Below, one piece after another: positions 21,794 through 50,489 of a DNA stretch of 64,000 bases. The DNA comes from Microvelia longipes (taxonomy: Eukaryota; Arthropoda; Insecta; Hemiptera; Veliidae), in the NCBI GenBank assembly GCA_018340805.1, contig JACMZG010001908.1:12577912-12641911 (forward strand). The letters are read 5' to 3'. Position 1 is the stretch's first letter. The number at the start of each line of letters is the position of its first letter. The notes beneath the pieces are model-generated. The model was not told the origin of the DNA, did no database searches, and saw only the letters and a list, made by a program, of their open reading frames with translations. The translations under genes and the position numbers were made by a program.

Positions 21794-21970
21794 GAGAAGT
21801 TGCTATAGTTAAAGATTAATATCTCATATATCCTATTTATTATACAGAGTAATAGTTAATTAACATTATTTATACATGTGTTACAATGTAAAACACTTTT
21901 GAACTAAATTTATATTATAAAGATACTGTACATGATTATTTGTAATAGTTATTAAATAATAGTTATTTAT

Positions 21971-22076
21971 CCATCCGGCTGAGAATGTCTTTATGTCTTG
22001 GCAATTTTTCTCGACTCGCTTCGCTCGTCGGGTTAATCTAATTGCCGTGACATAAAGACATTTCTCAGCCGGATGG
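21971..22076. repeat. Near-perfect inverted repeat around a palindromic centre
   Basis: CCATCCGGCTGAGAATGTC and TTTATGTC are matched at the other end by GACATAAAGACATTTCTCAG and CCGGATGG; GGCAATTTT/AATTGCC continue the stem. The loop contains CGACTCGCTTCGCTCGTCG, which itself recalls the 5S-family body words (GACGAGCGAAGCGAG). It could be a tiny foldback element. Confidence 0.85.
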
Positions 22077-22991
22077 CATACACTATTTTTTTTTGAGTAG
22101 CACTTTCATTAAAAAATAAAGCACTTCATTAAAAAAATCAAAAAAATAGCACTCATTAAACTGCCGCTATATACTTAATTGAAAAAAAAAAAACGTCCAA
22201 TATTATTAATTCCCATATATATAACCGTCATTAAATTCATCCATAGCTTCACACTTTTACTCAAAATTGTAAAAAGCCTTACAAATAAACACCACAAAAA
22301 TTGTCAATTAGAACACCTTTTAAAAACGAAAAAAAATTAGTCTACGAACAAAAACAGAATCAAAATGGAACGTTTTAAAATAAAGCTCATGAAGGTTTAA
22401 CACAGATTGTTTTTTTGAAACACGCAACATTACAGTAATTGGCGGCAACACTATGAATTACTTTTACGTCCTAGGAGTTTTTTTACATTCTTATTGTCCT
22501 CGGAGGTGAAAAGTACTAAATAACTTCCTATAACAATAATGATTGGCTTCTCATCCTAAAACGGGTCCAATAAAGTGCCTCAATTACGTACTACTCAAAA
22601 AAAGGATTTTTGTTTAAAACAAATTGTGTCTAGATTCTAGAAACTTAAGCAAGACATGACCTGTTGAGCAAGAAAGTAGAAATTGCAAAATAATACTTGC
22701 CCGGTTTGCGGACCTCCGTGCCAGAATTTGTTGCTATCCACAATGAATAATTTCAATTTATTGGGAATATTTTTTCACTGATACCTATGCTCAATAAATA
22801 ATACTAAGAGTTCAAGCCCCTTTCCATATCATGTTAGGATTTTTTTTTCTAGTCTGATCATGTTAAATTTTAACTAGTTTTTAATAATTTTTTAATCATT
22901 TGTATTCTTTGTTACCTTTATTAGTGTTTAAGTTATTAATTTTTAGTGTGTTGTTATTGATATAAGGTTAAACTTAAAAACATTTTGTGAT
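22077..22991. other. No gene; foldback end fragment
   Basis: AT-rich. 22698-22733 holds CCGGTTTGCGGACCTCCGTG and CCAGAA, a diverged end of the 38156/56131 foldback family. About 22850-22990 is T-rich and leads into the hammerhead-like motif, as a retroelement 3' UTR would. Confidence 0.45.
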
Positions 22992-23039
22992 AATGCCTGA
23001 AGATGACTACAGAGCTAGTCGAAATATATATATTGCATT
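22992..23039 (+). ncRNA. Hammerhead-ribozyme-like motif 2
   Basis: AATGC, CTGAAGA, T, GACTA, CAGAGC, TAGTC, GAAAT, a TA loop, ATT, GCATT. Stem I AATGC/GCATT is five perfect pairs, stem II GACTA/TAGTC is five perfect pairs, stem III is AT/AT, and the cleavage triplet would be ATT, which obeys the NUH rule. One extra T precedes stem II, as in motif 1. The stems differ in sequence from the other motifs but keep pairing. It is followed by TAAATAAATAA, consistent with a retroelement 3' end. Confidence 0.5.
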
Positions 23040-24514
23040 GTATAAATAAATAATTGTGTCTCTCTAATATTTGTAGAACTAACACCTATAGTTTATGTTT
23101 ATACTATTTGTGCAATATTTTTTTTTTGTTATTTAAAGGCTTTAAACTTTTTTAGCCCCTTTACAATTTTTAATATAATTACAATTTTATAAATTTAAGT
23201 ATATAATTTTTAAATATTTACCTTTCACAAGTAATAGTAATTATAAAAAAACTACATTATTTATTACTAGAAAATAAATATAGAGGTAACCTTAAAATAA
23301 GAGCCTGTCAGTGCGAGAAACAATTGTCAAACTCTAGCTAATGCCCCACTTCTAGAAGCTATTTTGGAAGCAAAACTAATTTATAAGATATAAATGATCA
23401 ATTGACAGAGCTTTGAATAATTTATTCAATAATTCAGTCAACTATTTCAACTGCTCTTATAAATTCTTTAAACTGCCATGTTCTGCCTTCATAGGGTACC
23501 TGGTCGAGAAAAGTTTCATCTTTGTTGTCTGGTCACTAATAAATTGAGGTAGGTACGAGACTAAAGGGAATATTTATACTTCCCCCACTCCTCTCAATCA
23601 TCCCTTCTCTACCACATCATCCCACTACACCCACATTAGAAAGAGAGATGTAAGCCCACAATCTCTATTAATTTCACCCTTTGTAACACCATGAAAACTT
23701 GCTCCTAAACTCTTAGAAAGAATAAATTCAAATAAAAACCCTTGGTTGTCCTTCTATGCTATCTACATAAAGAGAAGCTTTACATCTAAATACCCCACAT
23801 AGGAAACTCTAAATCTAAATACAACAACCCAAAAACCTGACTAACCTAAACCAAACCAACATTGGGTTGGTCTTATCCTTTTTCTAGCCTATTTATTTCT
23901 ATAATAAATATTTCTATTTTATCAAAAATTACGATTTCACCAAAAATACAGCATTTGACCATTAGGAGTTTATTCTCTAAAATAAAATTTTATAACTCAT
24001 AAAACAAACATTTGAAAAACCAAGAAATATTTTAATTAATTGTACTTAAGCCTATTTTCTTACCTCAGTATCCAGGCACCAATTTTTTAGTAAATTCCTA
24101 TAAAATTTTAAGAGTGTCGTTAAGCTCTTTTCCGTGTTTCCCATTTGAAACTTCCCTATTTTAATTGAGTTGATATTTTGTACATTTGCTTCATGAATTA
24201 TTAGAAGAGTCATATTTAAGAAAAAATCAATATCATGGTTTAAATATCATGGTTATAAACCCATACTTGTTTATTATTAAAAAGAAATTCTTCAAGAATT
24301 TTTCCTAAGAAAGAAACATAAAAAGTGTGATATTCTTTGCGTGTTTAAAATTCTAATAAAAATTGTAACTTTTGTAGGGAGAATAAAACAAAATATTTTC
24401 GTAATAACTGAGAAGCGTCACGTCACAAAATCACACAGTAAACGTAATCCAGTAAAAACGATATAAGAAAATTGATAATCTAAGGTCAATCCAAAAAACA
24501 AAAACCGAGCTGAA
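23040..24514. other. No gene recognised
   Basis: AT-rich with a pyrimidine-rich patch at 23575-23640. No supported coding exon, RNA or repeat was seen. Confidence 0.35.
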
Positions 24515-25215
24515 AAGATAATAATAGTTATTTATGCACCAAGGGTCCATAAATAATAGTAAAGAATTTTATTATTTCCCTAAGCAGTTAGTTGATTCCA
24601 AAGGCGTAAGCCGAAAGAACCAAAGTATTTAACTCCCGAGGCGAAGCCGAGGAAGGAAATTGCGAGAGGGAAAATAACATTTTACTCTCAAGGTGCATAC
24701 AAGATTTCATCTCTAGACGTTAATTTTATATTAACATGTTTTGTTGTAATTTATTCTTATTTTTTTGTCGGACCCCCTTATAAATTTAGGGGAGCTGCCA
24801 CAAATTTTTTTTGTTCCAAACTTCTAATGATTTGAGCCAATAAAAAAATTTTGTTGGTCGGCTTTTCCTTATAAATTTTAGGGGTTCTGCCACCAAAAAA
24901 ATCAAAAATTGTTTTTATTGCTCCAAACAACTTTTTTTAAGCTGAAACGGATTTTAAGCCAATAAAAAAAATATTTTTGGTCGGGTCCCCGTTATAAATT
25001 TTGGGGGCCCCCCCCCGGGAAAATACAAAAAAAAATAATCGGTCACCTGTATAAATTTAAAGGATATCACTCCCCTAAAAAATTGGTATAATTGGCTCTA
25101 ATAGCCTAATATAGAAACACTTTTCACTCAAGGAAAAGTTACTTTTTACTCCCAAGGGAGTGAAAGTGCTTCTTTACTCTCTAAAAAACTAGTTAATAAA
25201 TTTTACATTAAACAC
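24515..25215 (+). mobile_element. Dispersed repeat family Y, near-complete copy
   Basis: Begins AATAGTTATTTATGCACCAAGG and runs through CCCGAGGCGAAGCCGAGGAA, TTACTCTCAAGGTGCAT, two or three repeats of GGTCGG...TTATAAATTT...GCCACC, then GGTCACCTGTATAAATTTAA, ATTGGCTCTAATAGCC and CTCCCAAGGGAGTGAAAGTG. An inverted copy of the same order occupies 58310-58995, starting from the same TTATGCACC end. There is no open frame for a transposase, so it is probably non-autonomous. Confidence 0.75.
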
Positions 25216-25919
25216 CGTCTGGAGATAAATTTTTTTTTATCGTATTGTGGCGTCTTTTAGTGACAGTAAAGTCTTAAAGAAAACTCTATGTCATATCTAT
25301 CCCTAGAGTGCAAACTGACGCAGAGCATTGTGACATTTATCTCACTACATTGCTTCTTTACGTCTTTCATAATAAGAGGAAAGGCATTGAAAGAAAAACT
25401 TCTCAGCACTTAGAAATCAAACACAAAGTAAGGGTCAGTAGACTAAGTACTCTTCGCATGGATATTGAAATATACTTGTCTTTTAGTTAACAAAACACTT
25501 CACGGCTATTGTCAGCGGCTGGAGATAAGGAAATGAAACTTAACATCAAAGTCGAGTCCTATAAGAGGAAGAATTGATCAAATATTAAAAAAAAAATGTA
25601 AGAATGCAAATTAAAAATGAACCCGTATTGTTGTAAGAGTGGTCCGAGTTTTTATTACTTATAAAAAATATAATTGAAACCCTTATTTTCCTGTTTCATA
25701 GCTTGATTTTTATTAAGTTTTTTTGGTTAAGGCGAGGCCATCCAAAATAAGACGATGAAATAGGCATTTCTTAAGAAAGGTACTTCTGCTCTAGCAACCT
25801 TAATTTAAGTTACACTTCGACCTGTTTATAAGGGGTTTATTAAATATTATTGACGACTTCTAATTAGAAGTCATCAGACCTCAATTTAAAGAGTTTACAA
25901 GTTTTTTTCAAGTCATTAG
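25216..25919. other. No gene recognised
   Basis: Contains a 60-residue plus frame at 25308-25490 without domain or splice support. Not called. The rest is AT-rich. Confidence 0.35.
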
Positions 25920-26222
25920 GTTATAATAAGACTTCAATAAGCATATAATAAGGTTCAATAAGCTTATAAGACATTGCTTATAATAAGAGCTTATAATAAG
26001 ACACCTTAGCTTATAATTCAATAAGCTTATAATAAGACTTCATTAGCTATAATAAGACTTCATAAGCAATATGACTTCATAGCTTATAATAAGAGTTCAA
26101 TAAGCTTATAATAAGACTTCATTAGCTTATAATAAGACTTCAATAAGCTTATAATAAGACTTCATGAGCTTATAATAAGACTTCAATAAGCCTATAGTAA
26201 GACTTCATTAGCTTATAATAAA
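25920..26222. repeat. 22-bp minisatellite
   Basis: About 13 copies of AATAAGCTTATAATAAGACT plus TC. Each unit contains the palindrome TAAGCTTA. Some units are shortened. Confidence 0.92.
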
Positions 26223-27412
26223 TGGTTCAAAAGATAAGACAAGGGATCAAAACATTTTGAATTCACTGCCGCATGCCTCACATTTTCATTCCGGTAGACA
26301 TAATATCCTAGGCAATTAAACCTCTTATGTTGGTCTATTGTGCCCATCCACTGCACACATTATATATAAGAGAATTTTTTTAGGCATTTTGAAGTACTAA
26401 AACGTGTTATGGAATTAAATTGTTTTACCAACAAATCTTTCTCTTAATCGAGACAGAAAAGTAAATAATTCACAGTTTAAAAAAGTTCGACTGAAATTCT
26501 AAAGTTTATTTTTCATAGAACATCAGAAAAAAAAACAAAAAAATAAAAACATATTCGGAATTTTCCCATATGGAATCCACTTTTGAAAATCCCCACGGGT
26601 TTTAACGGCTTTTCCTAGAGTTTTTACTGCCCGGAAAAACAACACATGTTAAGGGTTTTAGTGGTCATTTGGAGCCACATGGTGGGGAGGGACACTTCTA
26701 GAAATACAAAAATATAGGCTTAACAATTTTCCTAAATCTACTCGAGACTCCTCTGTACAAACAATAGCTATAAGAGCATCCAAAACAACAAATAATACTT
26801 TCTCAAAGTTCTATAAATTTCTCTCTAAAATCAACGGAATTTTTGTTTTTCTTGGCTTTTCAAAAAGACAAGTAGTGTCTCTATGTTTTGTTATTTTGCC
26901 CTTTACTAATATTTATGTTTATTTTATATTATTTTTTCAATTAATCTGAAAAACAAGAGAGCCACTCTAATAATCAATTAAGAAGAATACAAATACTGTT
27001 CGTTTTAGATTTTGTCTAAATTAAAATAAACTCGATTCACTACATCTCAATCTCTATACTATTTGCAGTTTATTAAAATGCGATTATTTTTTCGACACCA
27101 TTTATGCACACGGCTAGAACAATATTTAGATACAAATCAAATGGAACTTTTAAGAAACGATTACGTAATTTACGACTTCCTTCGTTTACTACGTAAATGT
27201 AAGTAAACACTTTACTTCATCCGAGACGTAAGCTATTTCGATCAAATATTTGCACCTACCTTATGCAACTATCATATTTATTGTTATTATTATCATGAAA
27301 TATCTTATTTTTTTGTTACTTTGGTGTAATTGAATTTTTACCTAAAATTAGTATTTTGATTCTATAGTAAATTGGTCATATGCCAGTCTATATTAAATAA
27401 ATAAATCGGTTA
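26223..27412. other. No gene recognised
   Basis: 26540-26700 is somewhat GC-richer (TCCCCACGGGTTTTAACGG and neighbours) but has no open frame. 27150-27200 has mirrored ATTACGTAATTTACG and CTACGTAAATG words. No supported feature. Confidence 0.35.
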
Positions 27413-27835
27413 CAGGGTACCTCCTCGGTACTTGTCCTAATAAATGCGGACTCGCTTTGGTCGTTCTCAGAATGATATGATTATCCAAATCTTAAAGTAG
27501 TGGTTCTTTGGTCTTAATTTATAGGGCGTTAAAATTTGAAAATGTAAAAATGTAACAGTCAATATTTTCAAAATGACGACCAAAATGATCAAATCAAAAT
27601 GAAATTTTGTGGATCAATTTACCTTCACCAATGTACCAATCTAGACATGAAGTCTTGTTCTTTAAGCCCAGTTTTAACTCTCTAGCATTAACATATCAGG
27701 AGTTATGCGTGACCCAGACACACCAACAGACACATACAACTCAGAAAGACATGAAAATGCCTGAGACAGATATGAAAACACATGACGAACCTACATATGA
27801 AACCATAGTTTTTGATTTTTTGAGTTAACAATAAT
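27413..27835 (-). mobile_element. 5S-family tail fragment and family X fragment
   Basis: 27413-27490 (GGGTACCTCCTCGGTACTTG, GCGGACTCGCTTTGGTCG) matches the end and body of the 5S-derived family on the minus strand. 27605-27835 matches family X on the minus strand (TTTTAACTCTCTAGCATTAA, CAACAGACACATAC, ACTACGGTAG). The 73-residue frame 27607-27828 lies in this repeat. Confidence 0.55.
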
Positions 27836-28964
27836 TTTTCTTATAACTACGGTAGTAGGTGTCATGAGAACGATTACGTAATGGTTTTGTATCTAAAGTG
27901 GAGTAGAGGAGGCGGCGGTCAAGGCAAAGGCAACGTGGTCTCTTATTGCCTCCACAACTTGTGTCTAGACCAATAGTCTTCGTGGCTAAATAATAATTAA
28001 AATAAACAGTCAAAAGGCAGAAAAGGGAAACAAAATATCACATCAAAATAAATGTAAAATTAGTCAGAATTTATAATAATTATTCATCAATTAAATAAAA
28101 TTGTTCAGCTCTTACCTCGAGCTGAACAAGAGAGCGATAATTAAATTTGATTCACCCCTCCTATTTGTGTCCCCACATTACCGGCTCTTCAATAGGTAAG
28201 GATAAGTAAAATGTTAAATAAACACGAAACGTTGTAGTTAATATTTTCTGCCTGACAGAAATCTATTTATTTAAACAGATATTTAATTATGCAGGAGAAG
28301 TTTACACCTCTTATAGTTTAGTTAGAGATTAACCTATTTCAAGGTTTCTGCTCTTGGTATTTTATATACAAAGCACATGTTCTTAGTATAACAGATACAA
28401 AGCGCCTGCTCTTGACATTAATCAATCCTATAATTTAATGCTAAACATTCCTCTTTCGTTTCCAGTCGAAGGAATCAACCCTATTTCATAATCAAGAGCT
28501 ATTAACTGGGAGCTGCTCTAGAAATTTCTCTTATTTCATTTTCTCTCATATTGTGCTGAATTTCCTTCTTGAAATCAATTTGAAATTGAAATAATAGAAT
28601 GTTGACGTGGTTTTAATGTTAAGAAGGTTATCATAGAGGTTGTATTAGATTTTTATGCAGCAGGTTATAAGATGATAAAATTAGGTTATAATTGTAGTCA
28701 GGAAATATTTCTTAATAGTTAAAAAGCAAGATTAATAAACGTTTTTTACTTTTTTAGTCAAACGCGCCATCAAAAATCGACAAAAACATTGAGAACGGAA
28801 TACACGTTAACAAAACAGTCAAACTCCCTCATATTAACATGAACTAGAAATGTGATATCTAAGTTTGAGTAAAGAAATTACTATTTTCCAGACACTGAAG
28901 GAAATTTCTTCGATTTTGTTCTCCCTAGAAAATTAAAAGTTTTGGTTTATGATATCTAAAAATC
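27836..28964. other. No gene recognised
   Basis: 28107-28131 is a small hairpin (GTTCAGCTC/GAGCTGAAC). 28370-28420 repeats GCTCTTGGTATT-like words. No coding exon is supported. Confidence 0.35.
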
Positions 28965-29145
28965 GAGAACTTTTCCTCATTACATTCACTACGTTCATCT
29001 TCCCTACTTCGTTCTCGCTTCGCTCGTCCTCAGGATATGAGAGTTATTAAATTTATACTGCAACACTTCTTCGGACTCGCTTCGCTCGTCCTTTAACAGT
29101 AAATACATCAGTTTTATTTTCAGCTCGATGCAGCTTATTAAATGC
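28965..29145 (-). mobile_element. 5S-derived family, truncated head
   Basis: Minus-strand body and end words (GATGAACGTAGTGAATG, CGAGCGAAGCGAGAACGAAG, GCAGTATAAATTTAATAAC, GGACGAGCGAAGCGAGTCC) closely match copy 1 at 4690-4850. Only a trace of the head remains (CTGCATCGAGCTG at about 29122-29134). Confidence 0.7.
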
Positions 29146-29154
29146 TACTTACGT

Positions 29155-29252
29155 ATTATGTATAATGTTGAGAAATACTAATACTAATAATAAGTTATTA
29201 TTAATATTTCTTAGCATTATACACATACACACACATATATAAAAATAAATAA

Positions 29253-29307
<55 letters not shown>

Positions 29308-29335
29308 TATATATATTTATATATATTTATAGTGT
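29155..29335. repeat. Hairpin and (TA)n tract
   Basis: 29159-29225 is an inverted repeat (GTATAATGTTGAGAAATACT against AATATTTCTTAGCATTATAC). It is followed by CACACA words and two TA microsatellite blocks at about 29244-29330. Confidence 0.85.
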
Positions 29336-31144
29336 ATCAAATGTTAATCCATAGAAGTATTTCTCGATTTTTAGGTGAAATCCCAGTTTCGCTTTTTTTC
29401 CAATACAAGACTTTTCCTATACATAAATAAGGAAAAGTAAAAATTATAAGTTTAATCTGAAGGGTAAAAAATAATTAAAAATGAACAGTAATAAATATGA
29501 GAGAGTTAAATACAAAGCATAGAGAGAATCATTAATATCTAATAACTAAATCATTTATGAGTCCCTTGGGAATGTAAAAACTTCGGGAGGGAGAAAGGGG
29601 TCTCGGCAATGCCTCGGGAGTAAAAGGACATTTAATTCCTTTATCAATAGGAAAAATCTAGCAGCCATTTATCACTGCTATTAATGTATTAATATACCTC
29701 TATTAAAGTGATTAAGATTAAACCCTATAGATTAAATATATGGAATAGGGTGGCTTCAGGATACGATGGTTGGGTGAATTATAGCCAGATATCAATAATG
29801 ATTTATATTAGACTATAGATTGTTTATGGTTAGTTTAAACATTATTGACATAGCGGAAAAGCGGGTATAGTATGTTTAAGTATTGGCAAATGATACAGAT
29901 AATATTACCTTAACATTTAGCATCAAAATTTAGCATTAAAATTAAAAATTCTGGCAAGGCGGGCGAATTTTCTATGATATGCGTGCTTTCTTGCTCTATA
30001 GCTTTATTGATTGCTCAACTTGTTTTCAATAGGGATCATGTCTTTCCAAGGTGAATTTTTTTTCCAAGTTAAATTCAAAAATATTTATCCGTTCGAAAGA
30101 TAGCAAGTTTAGAATCGGATAATAAACGATGAATTGAACCCGTTTTTGAATCCGTTACATCTAACGGATCAGTACTTGAAAACTTAGGTGCAATAGCTAT
30201 AAGAAGCAAAAGCTGCATACTATTATCGAACTTTAACTTACTTTGTATGTTTACTTTTGGTCGCTACTAGATGACGGCTTAAAATGGCTTAGTATAGTCT
30301 TTTTGAAAATTCTAGATGAGTGATATATATTTTCATCCAAAATGACTTCAATGACATTTATAGGAATTGCCGTTCGCAAATAATAATATAAGTATTAATA
30401 AGTTAGTAATAACAGATCAGAAATTCCGGTTTTAAATTTGATTCATATTTTATTTTAGATTTATTGCAATTTAACCTAGCCCCAGTAAAATTAGTGTACT
30501 TAAAAAAATTTACCTAATTATTTTAAATTTTTTATTATTAACTTTCATTTAAACTTTACCTTTTTTTCCTTTTTTTAAGGAATTCTCTAATTTTGTAAAC
30601 AATAGTTTGTGTTATATTTTTGTTAATTTACTCGTTTAATGTGTTATAATTTTTGTCTAAATTATTATTAATTTTTGTTTCGTACATTTTATAATTTTTA
30701 CTTTTGTTTTCTTTTATGTAAATAAATAAATAAATAAAACCGTGCAAAAAAGGTATCGTAAGTAAATGACATATTTATTTAAAAAAAACAACCATCTAGA
30801 TAAAAAATAAGATACTCAATAATTCCGTTTAAATTCACACCACTAAGTCTTCCAACACCCTCCACTTGATTCCTTCAAGTAGTGTCAAGGACTCTAATCT
30901 AAGTTTTCCCTCTCTTGCTTGTAGTCTACCCAACTTCTCTCTCCAAGACGAACGTGGAAGCAAATCCAGGTTTAGTCAGTATACACACGGCGTCCTACAT
31001 ATACCGACCTCCACCCGGGTTCATTTAAACGTAACGTATAAAACAGGTTATACCATTCCCGTGCGTTGTGAAATAAACAAAAAGCTTAAGAATATAAAAC
31101 AAATTTCAAATAAAATACAATAACATTAATATATAGTAAAAAAT
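29336..31144. other. Repeat fragments and unassigned AT-rich DNA
   Basis: 29380-29430 matches an end of family X (TTTTTCCAATACAAGACTTT, TCCTATACATAAATAAGG). 29563-29645 has family Y words. 29947-30125 matches part of the palindrome arm element (TTCTGGCAAGGCGGGCGAAT, CCGTTCGAAAGATAG). 30540-30745 is T-rich and ends in (TAAA)n, like a LINE 3' end. 30841-31100 is GC-richer with an 85-residue frame of no known domain. Confidence 0.5.
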
Positions 31145-31790
31145 CAGGTACTGGGTACCTCGGAACTTTTTCTTATCACATCGGAATCGCTACGCTCATC
31201 CTCCCTACTTCAGCCCCGCTTCGCTCGTCCTCAGATAGTAAATACATCCGTTTCATTCCCAACGGTCGACCATCCAGGCACTGATGCTGCTTAACTTTTA
31301 TGATCCAACAAGAATCATGGATATACTTGTCGTATCAAAACGAAACTTTGTACTTATTCATTACGTAAAGGTATACTCGTGGAATGAATTTAAACCCAAT
31401 TGGATAAACATTAATGCTGATAATGATATGAAATTTGGCACATATGTTAGTCTTATACATTGCTACATGCGTGCCAGATCGAAAATTGAGCGCATGAATA
31501 TTCGAATTTTTTCCCGAGTCATTGTTTGCGAGTTAATAACATCAAAAGTACTCTCCGGATAGCGAAACTAAACCTATAGACTGATTTTTGTACAAAGATT
31601 TAACTCTCTAACATAAATATGTACACTAGGAGCTACAATGATAACAGACACACAAAAACACACATCCACATAGACAGACAACTTTGTGATACCCACTTAG
31701 GAACTTAAAAACGCCTGAAACTGATAATTCTGGTGACGTCACGGTTTAGGATTTTTTTGCAAACACAATACTTTTTGTATGTGCCTTCGG
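31145..31790 (-). mobile_element. Composite repeat with internal 5S domain, minus copy
   Basis: The most informative copy. Reading the minus strand: family X (31790 to about 31380) with GATAACAGACACAC- and AGTCTATAGG-type words, then a 5S-like segment (about 31335-31257) with TTCTTGTTGGATCATAAAAG, TTAAGCAGCATC, CCTGGATGG and GACCGTTGGGAAT. Then comes the body with GACGAGCGAAGCG and the terminal TTCCGAGGTACCCAGTACC. Nine bases of the canonical 5S (GGGCGTGGT) are missing between AGCATC and AGTGCCTGG. 5S matches span the A-box, intermediate element and C-box zone, so Pol III promotion is plausible for intact copies. Confidence 0.75.
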
Positions 31791-32414
31791 TATGTATTGT
31801 TTGTGTTTTGATTTGTATTCTTAAAATTCTCCTATATAAGATATTGTAATTTTGCACTGATTATTTGATTGTATATATAATCGAAGGTGGTCAGGTTACT
31901 TTTTCTATGTTTCACAATTTAACCTATAGAGCCCCTCTAGTTATAATATCTCTATGCTAAAATACTTAAGTATGTAATTTAAAGCTATTTGTATACACAA
32001 TGGCCTTAAAATTATAATACAAATTTAAATTCCAATCGAGTTTTGTTTTATTATATTTATAAATAATTATTTTGAATTTATATTATTTTTATAGTCCCTT
32101 GATTTAGGACATCAAAGAACGTGTTGCTTCAGTTGAATGAAGCAACATAAAAACATATAAAATTAAAATAATATTAATAAATAAGATAATGTGGAGCAAA
32201 GTGAAAATAAATAAATAAAGAAATAAGAAAGAATTTTATGAAGAAATGATTTAACAAAAAAAAATTACTTAAATTGATTCTCAAGTAATAATAATGGTGA
32301 ATAAAAAAATAAAAAAGTGTTAAAATAAAATAGGTTAAATAAATATGCCAAAATAAAATTTGATTAAAAATAAATATATTCGAGTCGAAATTGGTTTACG
32401 TCATTTTAATTAAT
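31791..32414. other. Presumed 5' flank of the P450 gene
   Basis: AT-rich, with a small hairpin GTTGCTTC/GAAGCAAC at 32131-32151. No TATA box, initiator or untranslated exon can be chosen with confidence among many AT-rich words. If the gene has a 5' untranslated exon it may lie here or further upstream. Confidence 0.35.
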
Positions 32415-49180
<16,766 letters not shown>

Positions 49181-49319
49181 AAATATTGAAAAATCACGTG
49201 AAACAAATAATTATATAAAAGCGCGAATCGAAACAGATGTTAAAGAACTGTTAGAAAAGTTTGAGCGCACTTATTTAGTGTTATGTGTTTATACATATAA
49301 ATACGAGTAGATTTGTGAA

Positions 49320-49575
49320 TTTATATAGATATAATACCTGTAGATATGTGTATGTATATAGATATAAATATGTGTAATATATAGGATATAAATAACAGTA
49401 GATATGTGTATTTATATAGATATAATACGTTTAGATATGTGTATGTATATAGATATAAATATATGAATTTATACAGATATAAATATGTGTTGATATATAT
49501 ATCGATAAATATGAGAAGATAAGTGTGTATAGATATAAATATATGTAGATACGTGTAATTCATATCAAACATAGT
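49320..49575. repeat. Imperfect tandem repeat in the P450 3' flank
   Basis: Words such as AGATATGTGTATGTATATAG and ATATAAATATG repeat about every 30 bases. It may lie in the 3' UTR. Confidence 0.7.
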
Positions 49576-50489
49576 ACATTTCCAATATACCTACCATAGC
49601 AAGCGAGTAAAAGCCGTTAGCCTGCTTAAAAGGAGCTCCTAATTTTATTACTATTTCTTATTACACGGCATTTTGCCCAAGTATTTAAGGAGAGGATCTC
49701 CTTTTACCTCCCTACCTTTTAGCAACTTTGAACTCAACAGATATAGTAGAGATCATAGGAAAAAAATATTTTCAGCAATTATTTTCTGAAACTGGCTCAG
49801 AAGTTAATCAACTCCTATTGGAAATATTAATTGTTCATTACATATATTATATTGGTAATTTAAAAACATGATTTATAAAATATATGCAGTAGAGTAAGAT
49901 GTATATATCAATATATAATACGTAAAAATGAAAAATAAAAAGGTAAATAAAGATATACTGTTTTAGGTTATTTAACAAACGAGGTTTTTATCAGTGTTAT
50001 TACATTGTAATTGGTACAACACCACCATGTACTGGATGCAATATGTTTTATTATTTCCCCCTCTAACATGAGCTTTGTCGTTACTTAGGGTAATGGTTTA
50101 GAAAAATAATAACCCACTGTTAGTGAAATTAATGATTTTTGCTTTAGCTGTTAGCAGAGCATAAAATAATATTAATGGTTCCGTATATAGAGCGCTTTTA
50201 GGCCAAAAATAAAAACTTTTTAATGCTTCCGGAATGTAATATTAATAGAAACGGAAATTTGAGTAATCTATAGAGATTTTTCTTTATAGAAAATTTACGC
50301 TTACTATGTACAGGTTGCGTATTTTCCCATTTATGGGCACCACGGCTTAGCGCCGACTTTGCACAAAATTTTACTTATCTTTGTATGTTTAATTGTGTTA
50401 TTATATATAAGTGCAAATAAATGGTTTATTTATTTATTTATATACAGGTTGCAGTACCCCCCCCCCACCCTCTTAACTTTAATCCTTGG
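49576..50489. other. No gene; possible LINE 3' tail
   Basis: 50330-50443 has CACGGCTTAGCGCCGACTTT, GCACAAAATTTTAC and TTTATTTATTTATTTA, resembling a non-LTR 3' end on the plus strand. A C-run lies at 50457-50466. Otherwise unassigned. Confidence 0.4.
49934..49939 (+). promoter_or_regulatory. Candidate poly(A) signal for the P450
   Basis: AATAAA 754 bases after the P450 stop, in an AT-rich 3' flank. Closer variant hexamers exist, so the real 3' end may be nearer. Low confidence because such words are frequent by chance here. Confidence 0.25.

Noticed and set aside
25308..25490. 60-residue plus-strand protein
   Set aside because: No domain, no splice context and short enough to occur by chance in this composition.
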